Positions 17,476 to 29,750 of a DNA stretch of 64,000 nucleotides are shown in pieces. A program made the position numbers and the translations under genes. Position 1 is the first letter of the stretch. Every line of letters begins with the position of its first letter. The DNA lies in contig NZ_JAMXMC010000007.1 in the NCBI RefSeq assembly GCF_024055665.1, positions 279,017 to 343,016 of the forward strand, written 5' to 3'. Below the pieces are notes generated by a model, which saw nothing but the letters and a program-made list of their open reading frames with translations, did no database searches and had not been told where the DNA came from. This DNA is from Ideonella oryzae. GTDB lineage: Bacteria; Pseudomonadota; Gammaproteobacteria; Burkholderiales; Burkholderiaceae_C.

Positions 17476-17961
17476 ATGTTCGACTTCCCCCCTCTGCAGG
17501 ACCACCGCGGCGACCGCCGCCACCGTTTCATGGAGTCATCGGACATCAACGCGGCCTTCGACCTGCTGTACCGCGGCATGCGCCGCCAAGTGCAGCGCGG
17601 GCTGCATGTGCGAGGGCAGCTCTTCGCGCTGGAGGCCGACAGCCAGATCCCCGGCCAGGTGATTGGCAGCGTGCGCCTGCTGCCCGGCGACCTGGACAAC
17701 GGCAGTGCCGAGGACTGGGCCGACGCCACCCAGCGGCCCCGGCTGTTCGAGCAGCTGCTCGACAGCGCGCAGCCGGCCGCCCTGTACGCCTACGCGGTGG
17801 AGCAGCCCAGCCCGCACGACGTGCCGGTGGTGTGGGTGGAGCTGGCCGAGGCCGATGGCTGCCATGTGGCCAGCTTCCCGCTGTGCGCTGGCCGCGGCTG
17901 GGCCGAGCGCGACCTGCTGGAGGTCCCGCACCAGCGCCTGCTGCCGGTGACACAGGATTGA
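17476..17961 (+). CDS. Hypothetical protein
   Basis: This is a 161-residue soluble, acidic protein starting at ATG 17476, 28 nt upstream of the rhomboid gene and probably cotranscribed with it. No domain, signal peptide or membrane segment is recognised. Codon use (G/C third positions) and the absence of a competing frame support it as real. No function can be offered. Confidence 0.6.
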   Translation: MFDFPPLQDHRGDRRHRFMESSDINAAFDLLYRGMRRQVQRGLHVRGQLFALEADSQIPGQVIGSVRLLPGDLDNGSAEDWADATQRPRLFEQLLDSAQPAALYAYAVEQPSPHDVPVVWVELAEADGCHVASFPLCAGRGWAERDLLEVPHQRLLPVTQD

Positions 17962-17989
17962 CCCTCCCGGCCGGCTACCATCGCCGGCC

Positions 17990-18595
17990 ATGTCCTCTGT
18001 TCTCGCCGCTCCCGCCGCCAGCCTGTTGCTGGCCGCCATGGCCGCCATCAGCCTGTGGGCCTTCTACCGCGCCCCGCAATGGCTGGACCGTGGCGTGCTG
18101 CGCCCCTACTGGCTGCTGCGCCGCCGACAGTGGGGCACCGTGCTCAGCCATGCCTTCCTGCATGCGGACCTGACCCACCTGATCTTCAACGGCTTCAGCT
18201 TCTGGGCTTTCGCCCCTGGGCTGGAGCGGGCCCTGGGCACGCCGCTGTTCCTGCTGCTGTATGCGGTAGGCCTGCTGGCCAGCACGCTGGGCACCTGGCT
18301 GAAGCAGCGCCACAACCCGGCCTACCAGTGCCTGGGTGCCTCCGGCGCGGTGATGGCGGTGGTGTTCGCGGCCATCGCACTGTTCCCCGGCGCCAAGCTC
18401 TTCATCCTGCCGATCCCGGTGCCCATCCCGGCGCCGATCTTCGGCCTGGGCTACCTGGCCTACACCCTGTGGGCGGGCCAGCAGCAACGCGGCCGCACCA
18501 ACCACGAGGCGCACCTGTGGGGCGCGGTGTCGGGCCTGCTGTTCGCGCTGGTGGTGGCCCCGGGCTGGGTGGCGCGGGCCTGGCTCGGCGGCTGA
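17990..18595 (+). CDS. Rhomboid-family intramembrane serine protease
   Basis: The 201-residue protein has about six hydrophobic segments. It shows the rhomboid features: an N-terminal H-AFLHADLTHLIFN block, the catalytic Ser in GASGAV (near residue 118) and the catalytic His in NHEAHLWGA near 173. The family cleaves transmembrane segments of substrate proteins in the inner membrane. The substrate is unknown. Confidence 0.85.
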   Translation: MSSVLAAPAASLLLAAMAAISLWAFYRAPQWLDRGVLRPYWLLRRRQWGTVLSHAFLHADLTHLIFNGFSFWAFAPGLERALGTPLFLLLYAVGLLASTLGTWLKQRHNPAYQCLGASGAVMAVVFAAIALFPGAKLFILPIPVPIPAPIFGLGYLAYTLWAGQQQRGRTNHEAHLWGAVSGLLFALVVAPGWVARAWLGG

Positions 18596-18608
18596 GCCCG
18601 CCGCCGTT

Positions 18609-20148
<1,540 letters not shown>

Positions 20149-20153
<5 letters not shown>

Positions 20154-20159
20154 CGTGAC
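20149..20159. promoter_or_regulatory. Candidate NorR site (GT-N7-AC) over the norR start codon
   Basis: GTCA-TCG-TGAC fits the GT-N7-AC core known for E. coli NorR and overlaps the norR ATG. Its centre lies 20 bp from the next site. It is weaker than the other two because the arms are only 4 bp. Confidence 0.45.
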
Positions 20160-20165
20160 CGCATT

Positions 20166-20182
20166 GTGGTCGAACTGACCAC
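20166..20182. promoter_or_regulatory. NorR binding site 1
   Basis: GTGGTC-N5-GACCAC is a perfect inverted repeat that fits the GGT-N7-ACC consensus established for NorR of Ralstonia (Cupriavidus) eutropha. It lies in the norR-hmp intergenic region, upstream of a sigma-54-like promoter. Confidence 0.8.
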
Positions 20183-20191
20183 GACCAAGCT

Positions 20192-20208
20192 GTGGTCAAG
20201 GGGACCAC
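20192..20208. promoter_or_regulatory. NorR binding site 2
   Basis: This is a second copy of GTGGTC-N5-GACCAC with a different spacer (AAGGG), starting 26 bp after site 1. The identical arms with different centres argue for a real operator pair for the NorR hexamer. Confidence 0.8.
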
Positions 20209-20268
20209 CCCGATCACGTCAGGGTGAAAACCCGCGGTCTGACAAGCACTTGCAGAATGGCCGGCGGC

Positions 20269-20283
20269 TGGCCCGCATCTTGA
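20269..20283 (+). promoter_or_regulatory. Sigma-54 (-24/-12) promoter candidate for hmp
   Basis: TGGCCCGCATCTTGA matches the consensus TGGCACG-N4-TTGC with the correct GG-N10-G spacing, except A for C at the last position. It lies 47 nt upstream of the hmp ATG and downstream of the NorR sites, as expected for a NorR-activated promoter. Confidence 0.6.
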
Positions 20284-20329
20284 TCTGGCGCAAACCACCC
20301 GAATCCCTTTCACGCAAGGACCCGACGAC

Positions 20330-21520
20330 ATGCTGAGTGCCCAGACCATTGCCCTGGTGAAGGCCACCGTGCCGGTGCTGCAGGAGCACGGCGAAGCCAT
20401 CACCCGCCACTTCTATCCGCTGATGTTCCGCCAGTACCCGGAGGTGAAGGCCTTCTTCAACGAGGCCCACCAGGCCGGGGGCGCCCAGCCCAAGGCCCTG
20501 GCCGGCGCCGTGCTGGCCTACGCCGCCCACATCGACCGGCTGGACGAGATCGCCGGCGCGCTGCCGCGCATCATCCACAAGCACGTGGCGCTGGGCGTGC
20601 AGCCCGAGCACTACCCCATCGTCGGCCAGTGCCTGCTGCAGGCCATCCGCGAGGTGCTGGGTGCGGCCGCCACCGGCGAGATCATCGCCGCCTGGGGCGA
20701 GGCCTACCAGGCCCTGGCCGATCTGCTGATCGCCGCCGAGGCGCAGCTCTACGACGCCAACGCCCAGGCCCCCGGCGGCTGGCGCGGCGAGCGGGCCCTG
20801 CGCATCGCCCGCAAGCAGGCCGAGAGCGAGGTCATCACCTCCTTCTACCTGGAGCCGGTGGACGGCGGCGCGCTGCCCGCCTTCCAGCCCGGTCAGTACC
20901 TGACCCTGGTGCTGGACATCGATGGCCAGCCGACCCGGCGCAACTACTCGCTGTCGGACGCCCCGGGGCGCCCCTGGCTGCGCATCAGCGTCAAGCGCGA
21001 GGACGGCGGCAAGGCCTCCAACTGGCTGCACGACACCGCGCAGGTGGGCGACACGCTCCACGCCCTGGCCCCCTGCGGCGACTTCGTGCTGGACGCCCAG
21101 GCCCCGGCCAAGCGCCCGCTGGTCCTGGTGACCGGCGGCGTGGGCATCACCCCGGCGATGAGCATGCTGGAGGCCACTGCGGCCAGCGGCCGGCCCATCC
21201 ACTTCATCCACGCCGCGCGCGACGGTGGCTGGCACGCCTTCGCCGAACGGGTCAAGGCGCTGGCCGCGCAGCACCCGAACGTGCAGCCCTTCTTCGTCTA
21301 CGAGTCGCCCCGCCTGCAGGACCGGCCCGACGCCGTGGGCCGGGTCAACAGCGCGCTGCTGTCGGAGCTGCTGCCGGCCGACCGCGACGTGGACCTGTAC
21401 TTCCTGGGGCCCAAGCCCTTCATGCAGGCGGTGCATGCCGCCGGCCTGGCCGCGGGCGTGGCGCCCGAGCGCCTGCGCTGGGAGTTCTTCGGCCCGCTGG
21501 AATCGCTGCAGGCGGCATGA
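20330..21520 (+). CDS. hmp: Flavohaemoglobin / nitric oxide dioxygenase
   Basis: The 396-residue protein has an N-terminal globin domain (about 1-135; proximal His in IIHKHVALGV), an FAD-binding domain with RNYSLSDAPG near residue 204, and an NAD-binding domain with VTGGVGITPAMSML near 265 and a C-terminal WEFFGP. Hmp converts NO and O2 to nitrate using NAD(P)H. AAGGA lies 9 nt before the ATG. The divergent norR, the NorR sites and the sigma-54-like promoter indicate induction by NO. It overlaps the next gene by ATGA. Confidence 0.95.
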   Translation: MLSAQTIALVKATVPVLQEHGEAITRHFYPLMFRQYPEVKAFFNEAHQAGGAQPKALAGAVLAYAAHIDRLDEIAGALPRIIHKHVALGVQPEHYPIVGQCLLQAIREVLGAAATGEIIAAWGEAYQALADLLIAAEAQLYDANAQAPGGWRGERALRIARKQAESEVITSFYLEPVDGGALPAFQPGQYLTLVLDIDGQPTRRNYSLSDAPGRPWLRISVKREDGGKASNWLHDTAQVGDTLHALAPCGDFVLDAQAPAKRPLVLVTGGVGITPAMSMLEATAASGRPIHFIHAARDGGWHAFAERVKALAAQHPNVQPFFVYESPRLQDRPDAVGRVNSALLSELLPADRDVDLYFLGPKPFMQAVHAAGLAAGVAPERLRWEFFGPLESLQAA

Positions 21521-22668
21521 GGGACCTGGCAGACCGTTGGCGGCATTGGGCCCCCACGCTGAACGTGGGCCGGCCCGAGCGCTGGCGGGCCGCCGGCGGT
21601 GCCGGCCTGGGCATCCTGCTGACCGGGCTGCTCAGCCATGCGCTGGGCGCCCCCGCGCTGATCGCCCCGATGGGGGCCTCGGCCGTGCTGCTGTTCGCGC
21701 TGCCGGCCAGCCCGCTGGCCCAGCCCTGGAACATGCTGCTGGGCAATGCCGTCTCGGCCGCAGTGGGCGTGGCCTGCGCGGCCGCCCTGGGCCATGCCGG
21801 ACCGGGGGTGGCCCCCGCGGTGGCCATGGCCGCCGCGCTGCTGGCCATGTTCGCGCTGCGCTGCCTGCACCCGCCGGGCGGGGCCATTGCGCTGACCGCG
21901 GCGCTGCAGGGCGCCGGCCCGGGCTTCGTGCTGGTGCCGGTGGGGCTGGAGTCGCTGGTGCTGCTGGCGGTGGCGGTGGTCTACAACAACGCCACCCGCC
22001 ATCCCTATCCGCATCGGCCGCCGGCCCCCGCGGCCAACCACGGCACGCGCGACGCCCCACCGGGCGAGCGCCTGGGCTTCACGCGCGAGGACCTGGACGC
22101 CGTGCTGCGCCAGCAGGATCAGGTGCTGGACGTGGACCCGGACGATCTGGCCGAGCTGCTGCACCAGACCGAGCAGCGCGCCTTCCGGCGCCTGCATGGC
22201 GAGGTGAGCTGCGGCGACATCATGTCGCGCGACGTGGTGACGCTGGATTTCGGCACCCCGCTGCAGGAGGCCTGGGACACGCTGCGCCAGCACCGCATCC
22301 ATGCGCTGCCGGTGCTGGACCGCGGACGCCGGGTGGTGGGCATCGTCACGCTGACCGACTTCCTGCAGCACGCCGGCCTGGACGGTCCGGCCACGCTGGG
22401 CCGGCGCCTGCGCGCGCTGCTGCGCCCCAGCGGCCGCAGCCACAGCCTGCACCCGGAGGTGGCCGGGCAGATCATGACCCAGCCGGTGCGCACCGCCCCG
22501 GCCGACCTGCATGTGGGCGAACTGGTGCCGCTGCTGTCGGACCGCAACTTCCACCACCTGCCCATCGTCGACGCGCGCCAGCGCCTGGTCGGCATGGTGA
22601 CCCAGTCCGACCTGGTGGCCGCGCTCTACCGCATGGGGACGGCGGCACCGGGCGAGGGTGGCGGCTAG
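21517..22668 (+). CDS. HPP-family membrane protein with C-terminal CBS pair
   Basis: The 383-residue protein begins at an ATG overlapping the hmp stop (ATGA), so the two are translationally coupled. Residues 1-160 carry four or five hydrophobic segments with the HPP motif (CLHPPGGAIALTAA). Residues about 225-375 form two CBS domains (GDIMSRDVVTLD and GQIMTQPVRTAP). Plant HPP proteins have been linked to nitrite transport, which would suit an NO detoxification operon. The role here is inferred from family and operon. Confidence 0.85.
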   Translation: MRDLADRWRHWAPTLNVGRPERWRAAGGAGLGILLTGLLSHALGAPALIAPMGASAVLLFALPASPLAQPWNMLLGNAVSAAVGVACAAALGHAGPGVAPAVAMAAALLAMFALRCLHPPGGAIALTAALQGAGPGFVLVPVGLESLVLLAVAVVYNNATRHPYPHRPPAPAANHGTRDAPPGERLGFTREDLDAVLRQQDQVLDVDPDDLAELLHQTEQRAFRRLHGEVSCGDIMSRDVVTLDFGTPLQEAWDTLRQHRIHALPVLDRGRRVVGIVTLTDFLQHAGLDGPATLGRRLRALLRPSGRSHSLHPEVAGQIMTQPVRTAPADLHVGELVPLLSDRNFHHLPIVDARQRLVGMVTQSDLVAALYRMGTAAPGEGGG

Positions 22669-23285
22669 GGCCGGGCGAACACCAGCAGCCGGTTGTGCGC
22701 CGGCATGTCGTGCAGGGCCTCGAAACCCAGGCCGGCGGCGCGGGCCTCGTCCTGCACATCGCTCAGGTGGCGCAGGCCCCAGGCCGCGTCGCGGCTGCGC
22801 AGGTCGATGTCGAAGGCCTGGTTGCTGGGCGAGGTGGGCTCACCCTCGACGATGAAGGGCCCGTAGACGATCAGCCGCCCACCGGGGCGCAGCGCCCGGG
22901 CGGCGCCGCGCATCAGCGCCCCGGTGCAGGCCCAGGGTGAGATGTGCAGCAGGTTGGCCACGTAGACACCATCCCAGCCGGACGCGCCGGGGGCCCGGGG
23001 CCAATCGGGCTGGCGGACGTCCAGCAGCAGGGGGGCCCGCACCCCGGGCAGCGCCGCCAGGCGCTCGGTCAGGGCCGGCAGGCTGGCCGGGCCGGCCTCG
23101 CTGGGTTGCCACTGCCAGCCCCAGCCGCCGCTGCGCGAGGCCAGGGCGAAGTGCTCGGCATGCTGGCCGGTGCCGCTGGCGATCTCCAGCACCTGGGCGC
23201 CCACGGGCAGCAGCGCACGCAGCTGGTCCAGGATGGGGCCCTTGTTGCGGTCGGCCGCCGGGCTGTGGGGGAGTGCGGAATTCAC
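22665..23285 (-). CDS. DUF938-type SAM-dependent methyltransferase
   Basis: The start is taken as GTG 23283-23285, giving 206 residues, typical for this family. The SAM-binding motif appears as VLEIASGTGQHAEHFA near residue 33, with YVANLLHISPW near residue 100 as in DUF938 proteins. Its stop overlaps that of the HPP gene by 4 nt (CTAG), so the two genes converge. The substrate is unknown. Confidence 0.8.
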   Translation of the reverse strand: MNSALPHSPAADRNKGPILDQLRALLPVGAQVLEIASGTGQHAEHFALASRSGGWGWQWQPSEAGPASLPALTERLAALPGVRAPLLLDVRQPDWPRAPGASGWDGVYVANLLHISPWACTGALMRGAARALRPGGRLIVYGPFIVEGEPTSPSNQAFDIDLRSRDAAWGLRHLSDVQDEARAAGLGFEALHDMPAHNRLLVFARP

Positions 23286-23331
23286 GCTCGCATTGTGAAC
23301 GGACGAAACACCCCCTGCCCGACCGGCGGTT

Positions 23332-24879
23332 TTGGCGAGAATCGAACGCTTGTTCGCCACCGCCCCGCTGCAGTACCGCGGGGTGCCCGCCGTGCCGTCC
23401 CCTTCGCGTGTCACCGTCGCTTTCCTCGCGGCCCAGGCCTTGCTGCTGGCCGGGGGCGTGGTGGGCGACACGACCCTGCCGGCCTACCTGGTGGTGCTGG
23501 CCGCCCCCTTGCTGGCCCTGGCCGTCACGCTGCGGCGCGCCCTGAGCGAAACCGAGCCCGCCGTGCGCTGGGGCTGGGCCTGCGTGGCCGCCAGCCTGGG
23601 CGTGTGGAGCCTGGGCCAGGCGGGCAACCTCTGGTGGGAATGGGGCCTGGGGCAGCACGCCCTGCCCCACCGCGCCATCCTGCTGCTGTTCCAGCTCTGG
23701 GCGGTGCCGCTGTTGCTGCTGCTGGCCCGGCCCTGGCGTGAGCGCGAACCCCACACCGCCTTCGGCCTGGATGTGCTCCAGGCGCTGGCCTTGTCGCTGG
23801 TCTGGTTCTGGCTGACCTGGGGTTCGCTGGCGCCGGACAGCGCGCCGGATGCGCCGGGCCTGTCGGTCCAGCTCTGGCTGATCGACACCCAGAACCTCTA
23901 CCTGGGGGTGGGCATGGCGGTCTGCTGGAGCGCGGCGGTCTCTTCGGCCGAGCGCACCCTGTTCGGCGCAATGAGCCTGCATGTGGGCCTCTACACCCTG
24001 GGTGCAGCGCTGAACAACCACCTGACCGTCCACTGGCCCGAGGCCGTGACCCCGGCCTGGAGCAGCCTGATCACGCTGGCCTTCCTGCCCCTGGTGTGGC
24101 TGGCCTGGCCGGGAGCCCGGTCGCTGCCCAGCCCCTGGCCGCTGCCCTCGCGGCGCTGGGAGTTCCTGGTGCGCAGCGTCAGCCCCATGCTGCTGTCGGG
24201 CACGCTGCTGCTGCTGTCGCTGCGACTCGTCCGCCTGGACTACGGCTGGGGCGTGGCCGGCGTGCTGCTGGCCGCCGGAGCCAGCGCCTGGCGCAGCACC
24301 CTGGCCCAGGTGCAGCACCGGCTCAAGAGCGAATCACTGCGGCGCCAGCGCCGCAAGCTGGCCCGCATCGCCTGGACCGACGCCCTGACCGGCGTACCCA
24401 ACCGCCACCACCTCAAGCAGGTGATGGCCCGGCTGCAGCAGCCCGAGCGGCGGCGCCACCCCCCACGCGACTGGACGGTGATGATGGTGGACGTGGACCA
24501 CTTCAAGCCGCTCAACGACCAGCGCGGCCACCGCTACGGCGACGCCTGCCTGCGCCAGGTGGCCCAGGCCCTGAGCGGCACGCTGGCCCGCCCCGACGAC
24601 GTGCTGGTGCGCTACGGCGGCGAGGAGTTCCTGGCCCTGTTCCCGGCCACCTCCCACCGCGACGCGCCGGGCCTGGCCGAGCGGCTGCGCGGCGCGGTGG
24701 AGGCCCTGGCCCTGCAGCACCCGGCCTCGCCCAGCGGCTGCGTCACGGTCAGCGTGGGCTGGGCCAGCCACAGCGAGCAGACCGGCGAGCTGGACATGGA
24801 CACCCTGATCGCCCAGGCCGACCTGGCGCTCTACCGCGCCAAGTGCGAGGGCCGCAACCGGGTGGCCGGCATGGCCTGA
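23332..24879 (+). CDS. Membrane diguanylate cyclase (GGEEF)
   Basis: The longest frame starts at TTG 23332; GTG codons at 23383 and 23392 are alternative starts, and no strong ribosome site decides. The N-terminal 320 residues contain seven or eight hydrophobic segments. The C-terminal GGDEF domain (about 345-515) has the active-site RYGGEEF (G429-F433) and an inhibitory site RxxD (R420-D423) five residues upstream, so it is probably an active, product-inhibited c-di-GMP synthase. It runs convergent to the cbb operon. Confidence 0.85.
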   Translation: MARIERLFATAPLQYRGVPAVPSPSRVTVAFLAAQALLLAGGVVGDTTLPAYLVVLAAPLLALAVTLRRALSETEPAVRWGWACVAASLGVWSLGQAGNLWWEWGLGQHALPHRAILLLFQLWAVPLLLLLARPWREREPHTAFGLDVLQALALSLVWFWLTWGSLAPDSAPDAPGLSVQLWLIDTQNLYLGVGMAVCWSAAVSSAERTLFGAMSLHVGLYTLGAALNNHLTVHWPEAVTPAWSSLITLAFLPLVWLAWPGARSLPSPWPLPSRRWEFLVRSVSPMLLSGTLLLLSLRLVRLDYGWGVAGVLLAAGASAWRSTLAQVQHRLKSESLRRQRRKLARIAWTDALTGVPNRHHLKQVMARLQQPERRRHPPRDWTVMMVDVDHFKPLNDQRGHRYGDACLRQVAQALSGTLARPDDVLVRYGGEEFLALFPATSHRDAPGLAERLRGAVEALALQHPASPSGCVTVSVGWASHSEQTGELDMDTLIAQADLALYRAKCEGRNRVAGMA

Positions 24880-24885
24880 GCGGCC

Positions 24886-25602
24886 TCAGGCCACGGCCCT
24901 GTGACGGGCATGGCCCAGGCGCAGCGCGGCCAGGTCCGGGGGTTGGGCCTCGTCCCAGGTCCAGCCGGCCCCGTCCGGCGGGCGGGGGAAGTAGGCGCTC
25001 GGGCGCAGCAGCACCGCCACGCCGGCGGCCTGCGCGGCCCGCAGGCCGGCGGGCGAATCCTCCAGCGCCAGGGCCTGCTCGGGCGCCAGGCCCAGACGCT
25101 GCAGCGCCAGCGTGTAGACCTCGGGGTCGGGCTTCTTGGCGGCCACGTCCTCGCCGCACAGCAGGGCGTCGAAGCAGTCCGCCCAGTCCGACCCCAGCAG
25201 GCGCGGCAGCAGGGCCTGGACGTTGGCCCGGCTGGTCGTGGTGACGATGGCCTGGCGCAGCCCGGCCGCGCGCGCGGCGCGGATCAGGCCGACCACGCCC
25301 GGGCGGGCACGCAGCCGATCCTCGGCCACCAGGCGGGCGTAGGCCGCGTTCTTCAGCGCGTGCAGGCGCCGGGCCAGGGCCTCGCGCGCGGCCGGCGTGG
25401 CCGGGGCGTCGGCGCGGATGGCCATGTCGGCCAGCAGGCGCTCGCGCCCGCCGGTCACCTGCAGCAGCTCACCGTAGCGACGCTCGCACCAGCCCCAGGG
25501 CAGGCCGGCCTCGGCAAAGGCCAGGTTGAAGGCCACCCGGTGGCCGTCGCGCTCGGTCTCGGCCAGGGTGCCGTCCACGTCCCACAGCAGGGCTTCGAGC
25601 AT
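24886..25602 (-). CDS. cbbY: CbbY-like HAD-superfamily phosphatase
   Basis: The start is set at ATG 25600-25602, where family similarity begins (LLWDVDGTLAETERDGHR). The 238-residue HAD hydrolase has the nucleophile DVDGTLAETE, the helical cap, and motif III/IV KKPDPEVY...LEDSPAG. CbbY of red-type autotrophs removes xylulose-1,5-bisphosphate, an inhibitor made by RuBisCO. It is the last gene of the cbb operon, 11 nt after cbbA; in Cupriavidus necator cbbY instead follows cbbX. Confidence 0.87.
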   Translation of the reverse strand: MLEALLWDVDGTLAETERDGHRVAFNLAFAEAGLPWGWCERRYGELLQVTGGRERLLADMAIRADAPATPAAREALARRLHALKNAAYARLVAEDRLRARPGVVGLIRAARAAGLRQAIVTTTSRANVQALLPRLLGSDWADCFDALLCGEDVAAKKPDPEVYTLALQRLGLAPEQALALEDSPAGLRAAQAAGVAVLLRPSAYFPRPPDGAGWTWDEAQPPDLAALRLGHARHRAVA

Positions 25603-25613
25603 CGCGGTTCCTT

Positions 25614-26651
25614 TCAGCGGTAGCGCGGCACCAGGGCCTCCAGCGGCAGCGGCCGGATGCGGCTGGCCTGGCCGGCACAGCCGAAGGCCTCGAAGCGCGC
25701 CTGGCACAGGCCCTGGGCGGCCTTTGTCGCGGCGGCCAGGGCCTTGCGCGGGTCGAATTCGCTGGGCTGGGTGGCCATGAGCTGGCGCATGGCGCCGAAC
25801 ATGGCCAGGCGGATGTCGGTGTCGATGTTGACCTTGCGCACCCCGCTGGCGATGCCGCGCACGATCTCCTCCACCGGCACGCCGTAGGTCTCCTTGATGT
25901 CGCCCCCGTACTGGCGCAGGATGGCCAGCCACTCCTGCGGCACGCTGGAGCTGCCGTGCATCACCAGGTGGGTGTTGGGCACCGCGGCGTGGATCTGCGC
26001 GATGCGGTCGATGGCCAGCACCTCGCCGGTGGGCGGGCGGGTGAACTTGTAGGCGCCGTGGCTGGTGCCGATGGCGATGGCCAACGCGTCCACCCCGGTG
26101 CGGGCCACGAAGTCCCGGGCCTCGGCCGGGTCGGTCAGCATCTGGTCGTGGCTGAGCTTGCCGACCGCGCCCACGCCGTCCTCCTCGCCGGCATCGCCGG
26201 TCTCCAGCGAGCCCAGGCAGCCCAGCTCGCCCTCCACGCTCACGCCCACGGCATGGGCCATCTGGCAGACCTGGGCGGTGACGGCCACGTTGTAGGCGTA
26301 GTCGACCGGGGTCTTGGCGTCTTCCTTCAGCGAGCCATCCATCATCACGCTGGAGAAGCCCGAGCGGATGGCCTGGAGGCAGACGGCCGGCGAGGCGCCG
26401 TGGTCCTGGTGCAGGCAGACGGGGATGTCCGGGTGGGTCTCGATGGCGGCCAGCACCAGGTGGCGCAGATAGGCCTCGCCCGCGTACTTGCGGGCGCCGG
26501 CGCTGGCCTGCAGGATCACCGGGCTGTCGGTGGCCTGGGCCGCCTGCATGATGGCGTGGACCTGCTCGAGGTTGTTGACGTTGAAGGCGGGCACGCCGTA
26601 GCCGTGGTCGGCGGCGTGGTCCAGCAGTTGGCGCAGGGCGATGAGGGCCAT
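25614..26651 (-). CDS. cbbA: Class II fructose-1,6-/sedoheptulose-1,7-bisphosphate aldolase
   Basis: The 345-residue zinc aldolase shows PAFNVNN near residue 21, the zinc/catalytic block CLHQDHGAS near 82, [20 protein letters not shown] near 140 and the second zinc site VMHGSSSVP near 230. It condenses triose phosphates in the Calvin cycle and glycolysis/gluconeogenesis. It lies 24 nt after cbbK in the cbb operon. Confidence 0.94.
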   Translation of the reverse strand: MALIALRQLLDHAADHGYGVPAFNVNNLEQVHAIMQAAQATDSPVILQASAGARKYAGEAYLRHLVLAAIETHPDIPVCLHQDHGASPAVCLQAIRSGFSSVMMDGSLKEDAKTPVDYAYNVAVTAQVCQMAHAVGVSVEGELGCLGSLETGDAGEEDGVGAVGKLSHDQMLTDPAEARDFVARTGVDALAIAIGTSHGAYKFTRPPTGEVLAIDRIAQIHAAVPNTHLVMHGSSSVPQEWLAILRQYGGDIKETYGVPVEEIVRGIASGVRKVNIDTDIRLAMFGAMRQLMATQPSEFDPRKALAAATKAAQGLCQARFEAFGCAGQASRIRPLPLEALVPRYR

Positions 26652-26675
26652 GGGGTGTCTCCTTGTGTGATGGGT

Positions 26676-29728
<3,053 letters not shown>

Positions 29729-29750
29729 TCAGAGGAGGAGACGGACAGCC

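Noticed and set aside
20239..20255. Second sigma-54-like sequence (TGACAAGCACTTGC) upstream of hmp.
   Set aside because: The spacing between the -24 and -12 elements is one base short, and the -24 GG is not kept.
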